Assembly: GCF_000621625.1 (NCBI RefSeq)
Contig: NZ_JHXV01000015.1
Location: forward strand, 55,491 to 119,490
Reading direction: 5' to 3'
From: Crocinitomix catalasitica ATCC 23190
GTDB lineage: Bacteria > Bacteroidota > Bacteroidia > Flavobacteriales_D > Crocinitomicaceae
DNA length: 64,000 nucleotides
The position numbers and the translations under genes were made by a program. Under the pieces are notes generated by a model. The model made no database searches and was not told the DNA's origin. It worked only from the letters and a program-made list of their open reading frames with translations. Positions 26,072 through 34,073 of this stretch are shown piece by piece (positions within the stretch are counted from its first letter, which is position 1; each line of letters opens with the position of its first letter).

Positions 26072-26547
26072 TGTACGCTAGATTGCTAAGGAATATACTG
26101 CTTATCTTTGCTTTTACCACTATGGTTTCTTGTGATGATAATAAGGTTTATGACGAATTTTTAGGTTTTGAAAACAATGTTTGGGAAAGTGATGATATAA
26201 AGGAGTTCTCGTTTGAAGTTACTGACACCATTTCTCAATTAAATTTATGGGTAAACCTGCGTACTACGACGGATTATGCTTATGAGAATATTTATATGTT
26301 TCTTAAAAGTGAATATCCAAATGGCGAGTCCGCTTTAGATACCCTAGAGTTTATTTTAGCCCAACCTGATGGCAAATGGAATGGTGAGAAATCCGGAACA
26401 ATTATAGAGTTCCACAGTTTGATAGCTAGTGGCGGTAGATTTGATAGATCTGGAACATATAGTTTTAGCTTCCAACACGCAATGCGCGAATCGTCATTAA
26501 AGGAAATTGTTGATATTGGTTTTAGAGTCGAAACGAAAGATTTATAA
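26071..26547 (+). CDS. gldH: Gliding motility lipoprotein GldH
   Basis: 158 residues. Lipoprotein signal with lipobox MVSC (Cys ~21), then the GldH pattern: YDEFLGFENNVWESDDIKEF, NLWVNLRTTTDYAYENIYMF, a GKWNGEKSGT loop and GTYSFSFQHAMRESSLKEI. GldH is required for gliding motility in Flavobacterium johnsoniae and is widespread in type IX system carriers. It is commonly encoded directly after a PSP1 gene, exactly as here, which strengthens the call. Periplasmic or outer-membrane lipoprotein. Confidence 0.9.
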   Translation: MYARLLRNILLIFAFTTMVSCDDNKVYDEFLGFENNVWESDDIKEFSFEVTDTISQLNLWVNLRTTTDYAYENIYMFLKSEYPNGESALDTLEFILAQPDGKWNGEKSGTIIEFHSLIASGGRFDRSGTYSFSFQHAMRESSLKEIVDIGFRVETKDL

Positions 26548-26865
26548 TAATTCCTCTAAGCTTTTTGTTGTGTTGAAATGATTGATTGCATCTTGATTAG
26601 ATGAATCGAAATAGTTTTCTAATAGCCATGTTGCAAGGTGATCGCGATAGGCGATTTTGGATACTTTTGGAAAATAAATATATCCTCTTCCCTTTTTCTT
26701 ATGGCCTATAAACTTCTTCTTCTCTAGAATACGGACTATTGTAGAGGTTGTATTATAAGCAGGCTTCGGCAAAGGGTAAAACTGAATGATATCTTTAACA
26801 GTCGCTTCTTGCAAGCCCCATAATCGTAACATTACTTGTTCTTCTGCTTTCGTTAACCGTTGCAT
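26542..26865 (-). CDS. BlaI/MecI/CopY family transcriptional repressor
   Basis: 107 residues. Winged-helix repressor: LTKAEEQVMLRLWGLQEATV (helix 1-2), NTTSTIVRILEKKKFIGHKK (recognition helix region), GRGYIYFPKVS (wing) and a short C-terminal dimerisation helix. The end overlaps gldH by 6 bp on the opposite strand. No BlaR1-type M56 peptidase sensor is adjacent, so the signal and targets are unknown. Confidence 0.88.
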   Translation of the reverse strand: MQRLTKAEEQVMLRLWGLQEATVKDIIQFYPLPKPAYNTTSTIVRILEKKKFIGHKKKGRGYIYFPKVSKIAYRDHLATWLLENYFDSSNQDAINHFNTTKSLEELL

Positions 26866-26914
26866 TTTTTAATTTTTATTATCTATCGACTATAAAGTTA
26901 TGAATTTTCTTCAA

Positions 26915-27499
26915 CTAAAAACCTAGTATTTTTTTTCTACAAACTGGTGTGCGATAGGTATCTACCAATTCACTTACATTTGCTTTTAATAATTTACGCA
27001 TCAATAATGTGGCAGAATTCTTTAGTTTATATGCGATTTCTGTGTCGAATAATGGTAATATTCCCAAGGCTTTAAAGCTCATTTCTTCTGTGTCTTCGAA
27101 AAGATAATTTATCGCAATAGGGTCTACCAACATAAAGGTGTTTGCATCAAAATAGGTACTCAACGATTTTGGTGGTTGACCGGCTGGAATTGTGTCACCA
27201 GGTCCAAACCAAGTGTTTTTTTTACTTGGAATTTCTGCTAAAATATCAAGCCAATTCACTGGCCAATGATCCTGTGTTGGTTGAATATAGTCAGGCAATA
27301 AAAAATATAGTTCTATATGCTTATATAAAGCCTTTTGATCATTGACTGGTTGATCGAATTTAGACAATCCTTCGGTGAAAATGATGTAGTTTTTATCAAG
27401 ACGTGCAGACTTTATTATAAAGTTATAAGTAGGGTTTTCACGTATAACTTCAAATTCAGTTTCTGGATGGAATTGCCTTATGACTTCTTCAAAATTCAT
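26915..27499 (-). CDS. Suppressor of fused (SUFU) domain protein
   Basis: 194 residues, almost entirely one SUFU-type domain: IIKSARLDKNYIIFTEGLS, HIELYFLLPDYIQ, WPVNWLDILAEIPSKKNTWF, GPGDTIPAG, FMLVDPIAINYL. Bacterial SUFU proteins are often immunity proteins in polymorphic toxin loci or uncharacterised house proteins; no toxin gene is adjacent here. Cytoplasmic, with no signal peptide. It is preceded on its own strand by the terminator of the upstream lipoprotein gene, 12 bp before its start. Confidence 0.75.
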   Translation of the reverse strand: MNFEEVIRQFHPETEFEVIRENPTYNFIIKSARLDKNYIIFTEGLSKFDQPVNDQKALYKHIELYFLLPDYIQPTQDHWPVNWLDILAEIPSKKNTWFGPGDTIPAGQPPKSLSTYFDANTFMLVDPIAINYLFEDTEEMSFKALGILPLFDTEIAYKLKNSATLLMRKLLKANVSELVDTYRTPVCRKKILGF

Positions 27500-27510
27500 T
27501 GGAATGAGTA

Positions 27511-27549
27511 TAAAAAAAGCCCATTCCAGTCGATTGACTGAAATGGGCT
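27511..27549 (-). terminator. Intrinsic terminator between lipoprotein and SUFU genes
   Basis: Stem AGCCCATT/AATGGGCT plus inner CAGTC/GACTG, followed on the reverse strand by a 7-T run. It lies 20 bp after the lipoprotein stop and only 12-18 bp before the SUFU start codon. Confidence 0.8.
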
Positions 27550-27568
27550 AATAATAAAGTTTAATTAT

Positions 27569-27961
27569 TTATTGGACCACAATCGTTTCAACTGTGGTTG
27601 TTTCTTGTTCAATTTTTATGATACCGTCACCAAAAATTGTGTCTCCACTATTTGCTTCAATATCTAAAACTGCGAATCCTGCTTGACCTAAATTGAACAT
27701 ATCACTATAATCAAATGTTGCTAATCCTGCAGCATCCGTGAATAATGTGTCGTCTATAATAATAGCGCCATGTTCGTCAATTGTTGGAGTGGCATAAAGT
27801 CTAACTCTAGCCTTGCTAACTGCTTCTCCTGCAGTATCTATAATTCGAATTTGTGCTACCGTAGCTGCTTCTTTACGACATGATACTAAACTTGCACCAA
27901 TTACAACACCCGTAACTAAAAGAAATCCGATTTTTGCGATTATATTATTCATTTTTTTCAA
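27569..27961 (-). CDS. Small lipoprotein with carboxypeptidase-regulatory-like fold
   Basis: 130 residues. Basic N terminus, hydrophobic stretch and lipobox LVSC with lipidated Cys28. The mature part (VAQIRIIDTAGEAVSKARVR ... GAIIIDDTLFTDAAGLATFD ... EQETTTVETIVVQ) reads as a single Ig-like/carboxypeptidase-regulatory beta sandwich of the kind found in many Bacteroidota surface lipoproteins. Function unknown. Monocistronic with its own terminator. Confidence 0.75.
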   Translation of the reverse strand: MKKMNNIIAKIGFLLVTGVVIGASLVSCRKEAATVAQIRIIDTAGEAVSKARVRLYATPTIDEHGAIIIDDTLFTDAAGLATFDYSDMFNLGQAGFAVLDIEANSGDTIFGDGIIKIEQETTTVETIVVQ

Positions 27962-28187
27962 GTTTTCAGTTTTTCATTTCAAAACCTTCTGCTAGCAAAA
28001 ATACAATATTTTTTTAGAGAAAGTTTATCTTATTTATTTACAATACACTTTTAATAATAAAATAGTTGTCCAAAGCTAATTTTAATTCAGTCAAATGTAT
28101 ACTGGTTTTTTTGTAAATTTACAGTCTTATTTTACTGACTGCTCTGTATTAAAACAATTAAGACCAGTCAAAAGTTACAATTAGGGC

Positions 28188-29225
28188 ATGAGTTTAAAAG
28201 AAAAAATAGAACAAATCCAGTCAGATATAGCTGCAGCTAAGGTTTCTAATGCAGAGAATTTAGAGCAATACCGTATAAAATACCTTGGGGCAAAGAATAT
28301 TTTTAAAGGTCTTTACCAAGATTTAAAGGATATTGCTGCTGAAGAAAAAAAGGAATTTGGACAACGAATTAATGCACTGAAAAAAAGCAGTGAAGATCGC
28401 TTTGAAGAATTAAAAGCATTAATTGATTCAACTGTCAAGGTTGATACAACAAAAGAACAAATAGATTTAAGTCGACCGGTGATTGGTGATGCAATTGGTG
28501 CAAGACATCCGCTAGCTATTGTTCGTAAACAGCTTATTGAAGTTTTTGCGAAGATTGGTTTTACTGTTTCTGAAGGTCCAGAAATAGAAGATGATTGGCA
28601 TAATTTCTCTGCCTTGAATTTTCCCCCGGAACATCCAGCGCGAGATATGCAGGATACCTTTTTTATTGAAAAGGGCGAGAATGAAATGGCGCTGAGAACT
28701 CATACTTCTTCAGTTCAAGTGCGCGTTATGGAAAATTCTAAACCGCCTATTCGAACAATTTCGCCAGGTAGAGTATACAGAAATGAAGCAATTTCTGCAC
28801 GTGCACATTGTTTCTTTCATCAACTCGAAGGATTATATATTGATAAGAATGTCTCTTTCGCAGACCTTAAGCAAACTTTGGATTATTTTGCAAGAGAAGT
28901 TTTTGGGGAAGAAACTAAAATTAGATTGAGACCTTCATATTTCCCTTTTACAGAACCAAGTGCCGAATTAGATGTATCTTGTACAATTTGTAAGGGAAAA
29001 GGCTGTAATGTTTGTAAATACTCTGGTTGGCTTGAGATCTTAGGCTGTGGAATGGTGGATCCTGCTGTTTTAGAAGCTGCTAATATTGATAGTAAAGTCT
29101 ATTCAGGGTTCGCCTTTGGAATGGGGGTAGAACGAATTGCTCAACTTAAATATAGAGTGGGTGATTTACGATTATATTCTGAAAACGATATGCGTTTTCT
29201 AGATCAATTTAAATCTGCGTACTAA
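28188..29225 (+). CDS. pheS: Phenylalanine--tRNA ligase alpha subunit
   Basis: 345 residues, full length. N-terminal coiled-coil tRNA-binding arm (1-~85), then the class II core: RHPLAIVRKQLIEVFAKIGF, GPEIEDDWHNFSALNFPPEH, motif 2 around ISPGRVYRNEAISARAHCFF, LRPSYFPFTEPSAELDVSC and motif 3 FGMGVERIAQLKYRVGDLR. A Cys cluster (CTICKGKGCNVCKYSGW) is present as in many bacterial PheS. pheT is not adjacent, which is common in Bacteroidota. Its stop overlaps the next start (TAATG). Confidence 0.97.
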   Translation: MSLKEKIEQIQSDIAAAKVSNAENLEQYRIKYLGAKNIFKGLYQDLKDIAAEEKKEFGQRINALKKSSEDRFEELKALIDSTVKVDTTKEQIDLSRPVIGDAIGARHPLAIVRKQLIEVFAKIGFTVSEGPEIEDDWHNFSALNFPPEHPARDMQDTFFIEKGENEMALRTHTSSVQVRVMENSKPPIRTISPGRVYRNEAISARAHCFFHQLEGLYIDKNVSFADLKQTLDYFAREVFGEETKIRLRPSYFPFTEPSAELDVSCTICKGKGCNVCKYSGWLEILGCGMVDPAVLEAANIDSKVYSGFAFGMGVERIAQLKYRVGDLRLYSENDMRFLDQFKSAY

Positions 29226-29599
29226 TGGGGTTTTTTGGATTCGGTAAATCAAAAGCATCGACAAGTATAGATTGGGTTAACCTCGATTCTATAGATCTTT
29301 TGAATGAGTTAATAGAAGGAAGCAACACAAAACCTGTATTGTTTTTAAAACATAGTACGAGATGTTCTATAAGTTCAATGGCGTTAAGTAGATTGGAAAA
29401 TTATTGGGATATTGAGGAAGATGCTTTAACTCCTGTTTATCTTGACTTAATAAAATTTAGAGATGTGTCTAACGAAATATCTCATGTATTGAATGTCATG
29501 CATCAATCCCCTCAAATATTATTGGTCAAAGATGGTAAATGTATTTATCAAGCGTCACACAATGAGATTTCTGTAGATTCCATTAAATCGAAATTATGA
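29225..29599 (+). CDS. ytxJ: Monothiol bacilliredoxin YtxJ-like
   Basis: 124 residues, thioredoxin fold of the YtxJ (DUF2847) family. The active site reads KHSTRCSISS with one Cys (Cys47). The family is named bacillithiol system redox-active protein and de-bacillithiolates proteins in bacillithiol users; many Bacteroidota make bacillithiol. No signal peptide. It is wedged between pheS (1-bp overlap) and a LytTR regulator (4-bp ATGA overlap), implying coupled expression of the three. Confidence 0.85.
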   Translation: MGFFGFGKSKASTSIDWVNLDSIDLLNELIEGSNTKPVLFLKHSTRCSISSMALSRLENYWDIEEDALTPVYLDLIKFRDVSNEISHVLNVMHQSPQILLVKDGKCIYQASHNEISVDSIKSKL

Positions 29600-30321
29600 T
29601 CAAAGCTGTCATAATTGATGATATTGCTGAAGCAAGAACAGTTCTCAAAAAGGACTTGAATAATTATTGCCAAGAAATTGAAGTAATTGGTGAGGCAGAA
29701 AGTGTTGTGTCTGGTGCTAAATTACTGAAGGAATTAAAACCTGATTTACTCTTTTTAGATATTCAAATGCCAGATGGTTCAGGTTTCGACCTTTTAGATA
29801 TTGTCACTGACCAGAATTTTAAATTGATCTTCACAACTGCTTCGGATCAATATGCCGTTAAAGCGTTTCGTTTTAGTGCAGTTGATTATTTATTGAAGCC
29901 AATTGATCCAGATGAATTAATGGCAGCGGTTAAAAGGGTGAGTAGTCAAAATAGTCCTACGGATAGAATTGGTCTGTTAAAGGAGAATTTAGATCAACCT
30001 AAAAGGTTGGCTTTAAATACGCTTGAAAAAATTCATATTGTTGAGATTTCAGAGGTATTAAGATGTGAGTCTAGTGTTAATTATACGACGTTCTATTTTG
30101 TCGATGGAACTAAATTATTAGTTACTAAAACATTAAAAGAATTCGATAATTTACTTACTGATCACGGATTTTTGCGTGTACATCAATCACATTTAATCAA
30201 TACAAAATTCATTAAAGAGTTTTCAAAATCATCAGGAGATATCATACTAAAGAATGGTACTAAGGTTCCTGTTTCGACAAGAAAGAAGCAAGTATTAATG
30301 GAAATGATTGATAAATTTTAA
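29596..30321 (+). CDS. LytTR family response regulator transcription factor
   Basis: 241 residues. Receiver domain with VIIDDIAEA, phospho-acceptor Asp55 (DLLFLDIQMPDGSG), Thr in IFTTASDQYA and Lys in YLLKPIDP. The LytTR DNA-binding domain from ~135 has LNTLEKIHIVEISEVLRCES, FLRVHQSHLINTKFIKEFSK and KNGTKVPVSTRKK. No cognate kinase is adjacent. It overlaps ytxJ by 4 bp (ATGA), so it is translated from the pheS-ytxJ message. Paralogous in layout to the regulator at 15699-16385. Confidence 0.92.
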   Translation: MIKAVIIDDIAEARTVLKKDLNNYCQEIEVIGEAESVVSGAKLLKELKPDLLFLDIQMPDGSGFDLLDIVTDQNFKLIFTTASDQYAVKAFRFSAVDYLLKPIDPDELMAAVKRVSSQNSPTDRIGLLKENLDQPKRLALNTLEKIHIVEISEVLRCESSVNYTTFYFVDGTKLLVTKTLKEFDNLLTDHGFLRVHQSHLINTKFIKEFSKSSGDIILKNGTKVPVSTRKKQVLMEMIDKF

Positions 30322-30331
30322 TAAAAACAGA

Positions 30332-31396
30332 ATGAATTTAATAAAGCATAAATTTGCACTATTTCTTTGTTTAGCTTTTTTAGCGTCTTGTAACGACGAT
30401 TCTAATAAAGGTTCTAATGAATTAATTATACCGGTTGTAACTCCTTTGAGTATAGAGTTGACTACAGCAAATAAGAACTTTGTAATTGGAGATAAAGTTG
30501 AGTTGGTAATTATGCTAGATTCTAGTTTTGCTTTTACCGATACTAAAGTCAGTGTTGGCGATGAAGAATACATGTTAAATTCAAATAGTAATTTTACATT
30601 AGACACGAAAGAAATGAGTGTCGGTAAGTTTTTAGTCAATTTAACCGCTAAAGGTAAAGACGGTAAAACATATTCGGATTTACAAGAAATTATACTATTC
30701 TCTGATGTGGAGCCGGAATACAAAACTGTTTTTATTGAAAAAGAATTGGCACACAATCAAAAATCCTATACCCAAGGGTTAGAATTTTATAAGGGTAAAT
30801 TGTATGAAGGAACCGGTCGAAATAATCAATCCATACTGGCAGAGGTTGATTTAATCACGGGTGCACATTTAAGATCTGTTCCTTTAGATGGTCAATATTT
30901 TGGAGAGGGAATTACTATTCTAAATGATACGATTTATCAGATAACTTGGCAATCTGGTAAGTGTTTAATTTATGATATGGATTTTAAACAAATTGGTGAA
31001 TTTAATTATGATGGCGATGGATGGGGTCTTTGTAATAATGGTAAACAAATTATTATGAGTAATGGTACAGATCAAATTGTTTGGCGCGATCCTAGAACAT
31101 TTGAAATAATAAAATCGATGTATGTTTTTACGGATCAAGAGAGTGTTTTTAATTTAAATGAATTGGAATTAATTAATGGTCGTCTTTTTGCGAATGTGTA
31201 TACTGAGAAATTTGTGGTAGAAATTGATACTACAAATGGTAAAGTTTTATCTAAGATTGATTGTAATTCGTTAGTAGTTGCAGGAACGCAACCTGGATCG
31301 GATGTGTTAAACGGAATTGCTTATAACCAGTTTACTGGAAAGACTTATATGACTGGCAAATGGTGGCCTAAAATGTTTGAAGTTCGAATTGAATAA
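30332..31396 (+). CDS. Glutaminyl-peptide cyclotransferase, lipoprotein
   Basis: About 354 residues from the ATG at 30332; an upstream in-frame TTG at 30308 would overlap the previous gene and lacks a leader-like start. Lipoprotein signal MNLIKHKFALFLCLAFLASC. An Ig-like region follows (~30-130), then the five-bladed propeller of plant-type glutamine cyclotransferases: NQKSYTQGLEFYKGKLYEGT, RNNQSILAEVDLITG, FGEGITILNDTIYQITWQSG and WGLCNNGKQIIMSNGT. It converts N-terminal Gln of exported proteins to pyroglutamate. That fits the many type IX cargo proteins, whose signal cleavage often leaves an N-terminal Gln. Overlaps rsmI start (TAATG). Confidence 0.9.
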   Translation: MNLIKHKFALFLCLAFLASCNDDSNKGSNELIIPVVTPLSIELTTANKNFVIGDKVELVIMLDSSFAFTDTKVSVGDEEYMLNSNSNFTLDTKEMSVGKFLVNLTAKGKDGKTYSDLQEIILFSDVEPEYKTVFIEKELAHNQKSYTQGLEFYKGKLYEGTGRNNQSILAEVDLITGAHLRSVPLDGQYFGEGITILNDTIYQITWQSGKCLIYDMDFKQIGEFNYDGDGWGLCNNGKQIIMSNGTDQIVWRDPRTFEIIKSMYVFTDQESVFNLNELELINGRLFANVYTEKFVVEIDTTNGKVLSKIDCNSLVVAGTQPGSDVLNGIAYNQFTGKTYMTGKWWPKMFEVRIE

Positions 31397-32070
31397 TGGG
31401 AAAATTATATTTAGTGCCAACTCCAATTGGCAACCTAGAAGATATCACTTTTCGTGCAATACGAATCTTGAAGGAAGTGGATGCCGTTTTGGCTGAGGAT
31501 ACAAGGACGACTGTCAAGTTGTTTCAAAAGTTCGAGATTCAAAATAAATTAATTGCGCATCATTTGAATAATGAGCACAAAACGGTTGAAAGAATTGTGG
31601 AAGAAATTGAAAGCGGATTAACTTATGCTTTAGTTTCTGATGCAGGAACACCTGCTATTTCTGATCCGGGTTTCTTATTGGTTCGTGCATGTGTAGATCG
31701 TGGAATTGAAGTGGATTGTTTACCTGGAGCTACAGCATTTGTGCCAGCATTGGTTAATTCTGGTTTTCCTTGTGAGAAGTTTGTGTATGAAGGGTTTTTA
31801 CCGACGAAAAAAGGGCGTCAAACAAGAATTTTACAGATAGCAGAAGAATCTAGAACGGTTGTTCTGTACGAATCTCCGCATCGAATTATTAAATGTTTGA
31901 CGCAATTTAAGGAGGCTTTTGACGCAGATCGTAAAATCTCAATTTCTCGAGAAATATCAAAAAAATTCGAAGAAACTGTTAGAGGAACTGCCGAGGAATT
32001 AATAACACATTTTCAGAATAACCCAATTAAAGGGGAGTTTGTTGTGGTTGTTTCTGGTAAATCAAAATAA
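31396..32070 (+). CDS. rsmI: 16S rRNA (cytidine(1402)-2'-O)-methyltransferase
   Basis: 224 residues, somewhat short at the C terminus compared with the E. coli protein, as is usual in Bacteroidota. Tetrapyrrole-methylase-type SAM enzyme: KLYLVPTPIGNLEDITFRAI, DAVLAEDTRTTVKLF, SDAGTPAISDPGFLLVRAC, LPGATAFVPALVNSGFPC, YEGFLPTKKGRQ and ESPHRIIKCL. It methylates C1402 ribose of 16S rRNA. Start overlaps the preceding stop by one base; a quinone oxidoreductase-like gene follows after 5 bp. Confidence 0.96.
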   Translation: MGKLYLVPTPIGNLEDITFRAIRILKEVDAVLAEDTRTTVKLFQKFEIQNKLIAHHLNNEHKTVERIVEEIESGLTYALVSDAGTPAISDPGFLLVRACVDRGIEVDCLPGATAFVPALVNSGFPCEKFVYEGFLPTKKGRQTRILQIAEESRTVVLYESPHRIIKCLTQFKEAFDADRKISISREISKKFEETVRGTAEELITHFQNNPIKGEFVVVVSGKSK

Positions 32071-32075
32071 TAAAA

Positions 32076-33095
32076 ATGAAAGCGGTACATCTTATTAAAA
32101 ATGGTGTTTCAAAGGAAGCTTTTGAAATACGGGATATAGCTATTCCTCTACCTGAAGATGATGAAGTCATCGTTAAAGTAGATGCATTTGGATTGAACTA
32201 TGCAGATGTTATGGCAAGAAATGGTTTATATCGTGAGGCGCCAGCGTTGCCATCCGTATTAGGTTACGAGGTGGTAGGGATTATTCATACCGTTGGAACG
32301 AATATATCTGATGATTTTATAGGTAAACGTGTAATTGCTTTTACCCGTTTTGGGGGCTATGCTGAATATGCTAAAGTGAATCAGTTGGGCTTCGGTTTGA
32401 TTGGAGATATGGATACTGATGTAGCATTGTGTATCGCTACTCAATTCGTTACTGCCTATTATATGTCTACAGTAATTACAAACTTTTTCCCTGGGAATCG
32501 TGTTTTAGTTCATGCTGGAGCAGGCGGAGTAGGTTCAGCATTAATTCAACTGTTAAAAGCTAAAGGTTGTATTGTATATGCAACTGCTGGAAGCGAAAGA
32601 AAGTTGGCGTTAATGACGAAGCTTGGTGCCGATCATGTGATTAATTACCGTGAAAAGGATTATTTTGAAGTCATTAGTAAATTGTTAGAAGGGGATCGAT
32701 TAGATGGAACCTTTAATCCTATTGCCGGTTCAACTTTTAAAAAGGACTATCAATTAATTGGGTCAGGAGGAAGAATATTATTATTCGGAGGTTCAGAAAG
32801 ATCAGGTAAAAAGTGGGGTATATTATCTACATTGAATTTTGTACGTAAAATGGGCGCTATTTTACCGATAACGATGATGATGAGGTCGAAGTCAGTTATT
32901 GGTGTGAATATGCTTAAAATTGGCGATAATAAAGCCGAAATGATTCAGTATTGTATGCAAGAGGTGATTAAATTGGTGGAATCAGGTCATTTAAAAGCTG
33001 AGATTGGTGGTGTTTTTAAAGCTACTGAAATTACTGAAGCTCATGATTTATTAGAAAGTAGAAAATCAACGGGAAAAATTACTGTACATTGGTAG
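32076..33095 (+). CDS. Zinc-independent MDR alcohol dehydrogenase / quinone oxidoreductase-like (VAT-1 type)
   Basis: 339 residues of the medium-chain dehydrogenase/reductase family. GroES-like N-terminal domain (FGLNYADVMARNGLYREAPA, LGYEVVGIIHTVG), Rossmann domain with VLVHAGAGGVGSALIQL and a NADPH-type loop (ATAGSERKLALMTKLGADHV, INYREKDYF), then LFGGSERSGKKWG and a C-terminal AHDLLESRKSTGKI. Structural and catalytic zinc ligands of alcohol dehydrogenases are not evident, as in quinone oxidoreductases and synaptic vesicle VAT-1 homologues. Substrate unknown. Probably in the same transcript as rsmI. Confidence 0.85.
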   Translation: MKAVHLIKNGVSKEAFEIRDIAIPLPEDDEVIVKVDAFGLNYADVMARNGLYREAPALPSVLGYEVVGIIHTVGTNISDDFIGKRVIAFTRFGGYAEYAKVNQLGFGLIGDMDTDVALCIATQFVTAYYMSTVITNFFPGNRVLVHAGAGGVGSALIQLLKAKGCIVYATAGSERKLALMTKLGADHVINYREKDYFEVISKLLEGDRLDGTFNPIAGSTFKKDYQLIGSGGRILLFGGSERSGKKWGILSTLNFVRKMGAILPITMMMRSKSVIGVNMLKIGDNKAEMIQYCMQEVIKLVESGHLKAEIGGVFKATEITEAHDLLESRKSTGKITVHW

Positions 33096-33143
33096 TCTAA
33101 TCTAAAAATGTAACTTTCAAAATAGATCGCTGATCCCTATAAT

Positions 33144-34073
33144 TTGAAAACTCGGAAATCAATAATATTTAGTCTTAAAATTCTCTTCGCAAGTGTTTTA
33201 TTGTTTTATATAATCAATAAGCTAATTAAAGATGACTTTTTAGGACAATTAAGCGCTATCCAATTTGTCGGTAGTCAATATATCTACTTTACCGTGTTTC
33301 TTTTGTTAATGCCTTTTAATTGGTTAATTGAAGCCGTTAAATGGAGATTTCTGATGTCAACTTTAAAATCTATGTCATTACGGTCTGCTTTTGCTGGGGT
33401 TTTAGCTGGAATAAGCACTGGAATTCTTACACCGAATCGACTGGGTAATTTTGTTGGTAGGACCTATAAGTTGGAGAAGAATATTAAGACAAAATCTATT
33501 CTTTTAACATTGCTTTCTAACCTCTCTCAATTCATTATTACCGTTGTATTTGGTTTAGTGGCGTTGATTTTTTATATGCTGATATTAGGTAGTTTCAAAA
33601 CTAAGTTAATAGTTATAATAATTATATTGGGTTTATTTGTTGGCTTTTGGCTCTACTTTAAGCCATCAATCTTGTTGAAAACATGGTTTAAAAAAATATT
33701 GAATACATCTCTAATAGATGGCATTCTATTTATTGATCAAAGCAGCGTTAAAGTGAAAGTCATTACTTTGTTTTATGCAGCGCTTCGTTATGTTGTTTTC
33801 TTATCACAATACGTTCTATTATTATTAGCATTTGGTCAAACGCAAAAGCTGTACCTTCTTTATATTGGTGTAGGATTGGTTTATTTGGTGATGACGATTT
33901 TGCCCTCATTGACTTTTGGTAAATTATTCGTTCGTGAAGCATCTGCCTTGTTTGTATTGACTAAAATAGGAGTGCCAAATACTGTTATTATTCTAACTGG
34001 ATTTGTATTATGGTTAATTAACGTCGCTATTCCATCTTTGATTGGTGGATCACTTTTAATTGCTAAAAAATAA
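33144..34073 (+). CDS. Flippase-like / lysylphosphatidylglycerol synthase TM-region family membrane protein
   Basis: 309 residues, about eight transmembrane helices; TTG start (33144) chosen because it precedes the first helix directly and no ATG is near. Pattern of the UPF0104/AglD2 'flippase-like' domain: LFYIINKLIKDDF, PFNWLIEAVKWRFLMSTLK, RSAFAGVLAGISTGILTPNR, NFVGRTYKLE, FGKLFVREASALFVLTKIGV. Such proteins are usually paired with glycosyltransferases and thought to move lipid-linked glycans. Its stop overlaps the start of the GT2 gene (TAATG), which supports that. Confidence 0.82.
   Translation: MKTRKSIIFSLKILFASVLLFYIINKLIKDDFLGQLSAIQFVGSQYIYFTVFLLLMPFNWLIEAVKWRFLMSTLKSMSLRSAFAGVLAGISTGILTPNRLGNFVGRTYKLEKNIKTKSILLTLLSNLSQFIITVVFGLVALIFYMLILGSFKTKLIVIIIILGLFVGFWLYFKPSILLKTWFKKILNTSLIDGILFIDQSSVKVKVITLFYAALRYVVFLSQYVLLLLAFGQTQKLYLLYIGVGLVYLVMTILPSLTFGKLFVREASALFVLTKIGVPNTVIILTGFVLWLINVAIPSLIGGSLLIAKK

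Noticed and set aside
26542..26865. Beta-lactam resistance switch (BlaI with BlaR1)
   Set aside because: Only the repressor-type protein is present; no M56 sensor or beta-lactamase is adjacent, so no resistance role is claimed.
28030..28187. T-box leader or attenuator before pheS
   Set aside because: No T-box sequence, no Phe-rich leader peptide and no terminator/antiterminator pair seen; only an A/T-rich promoter region.
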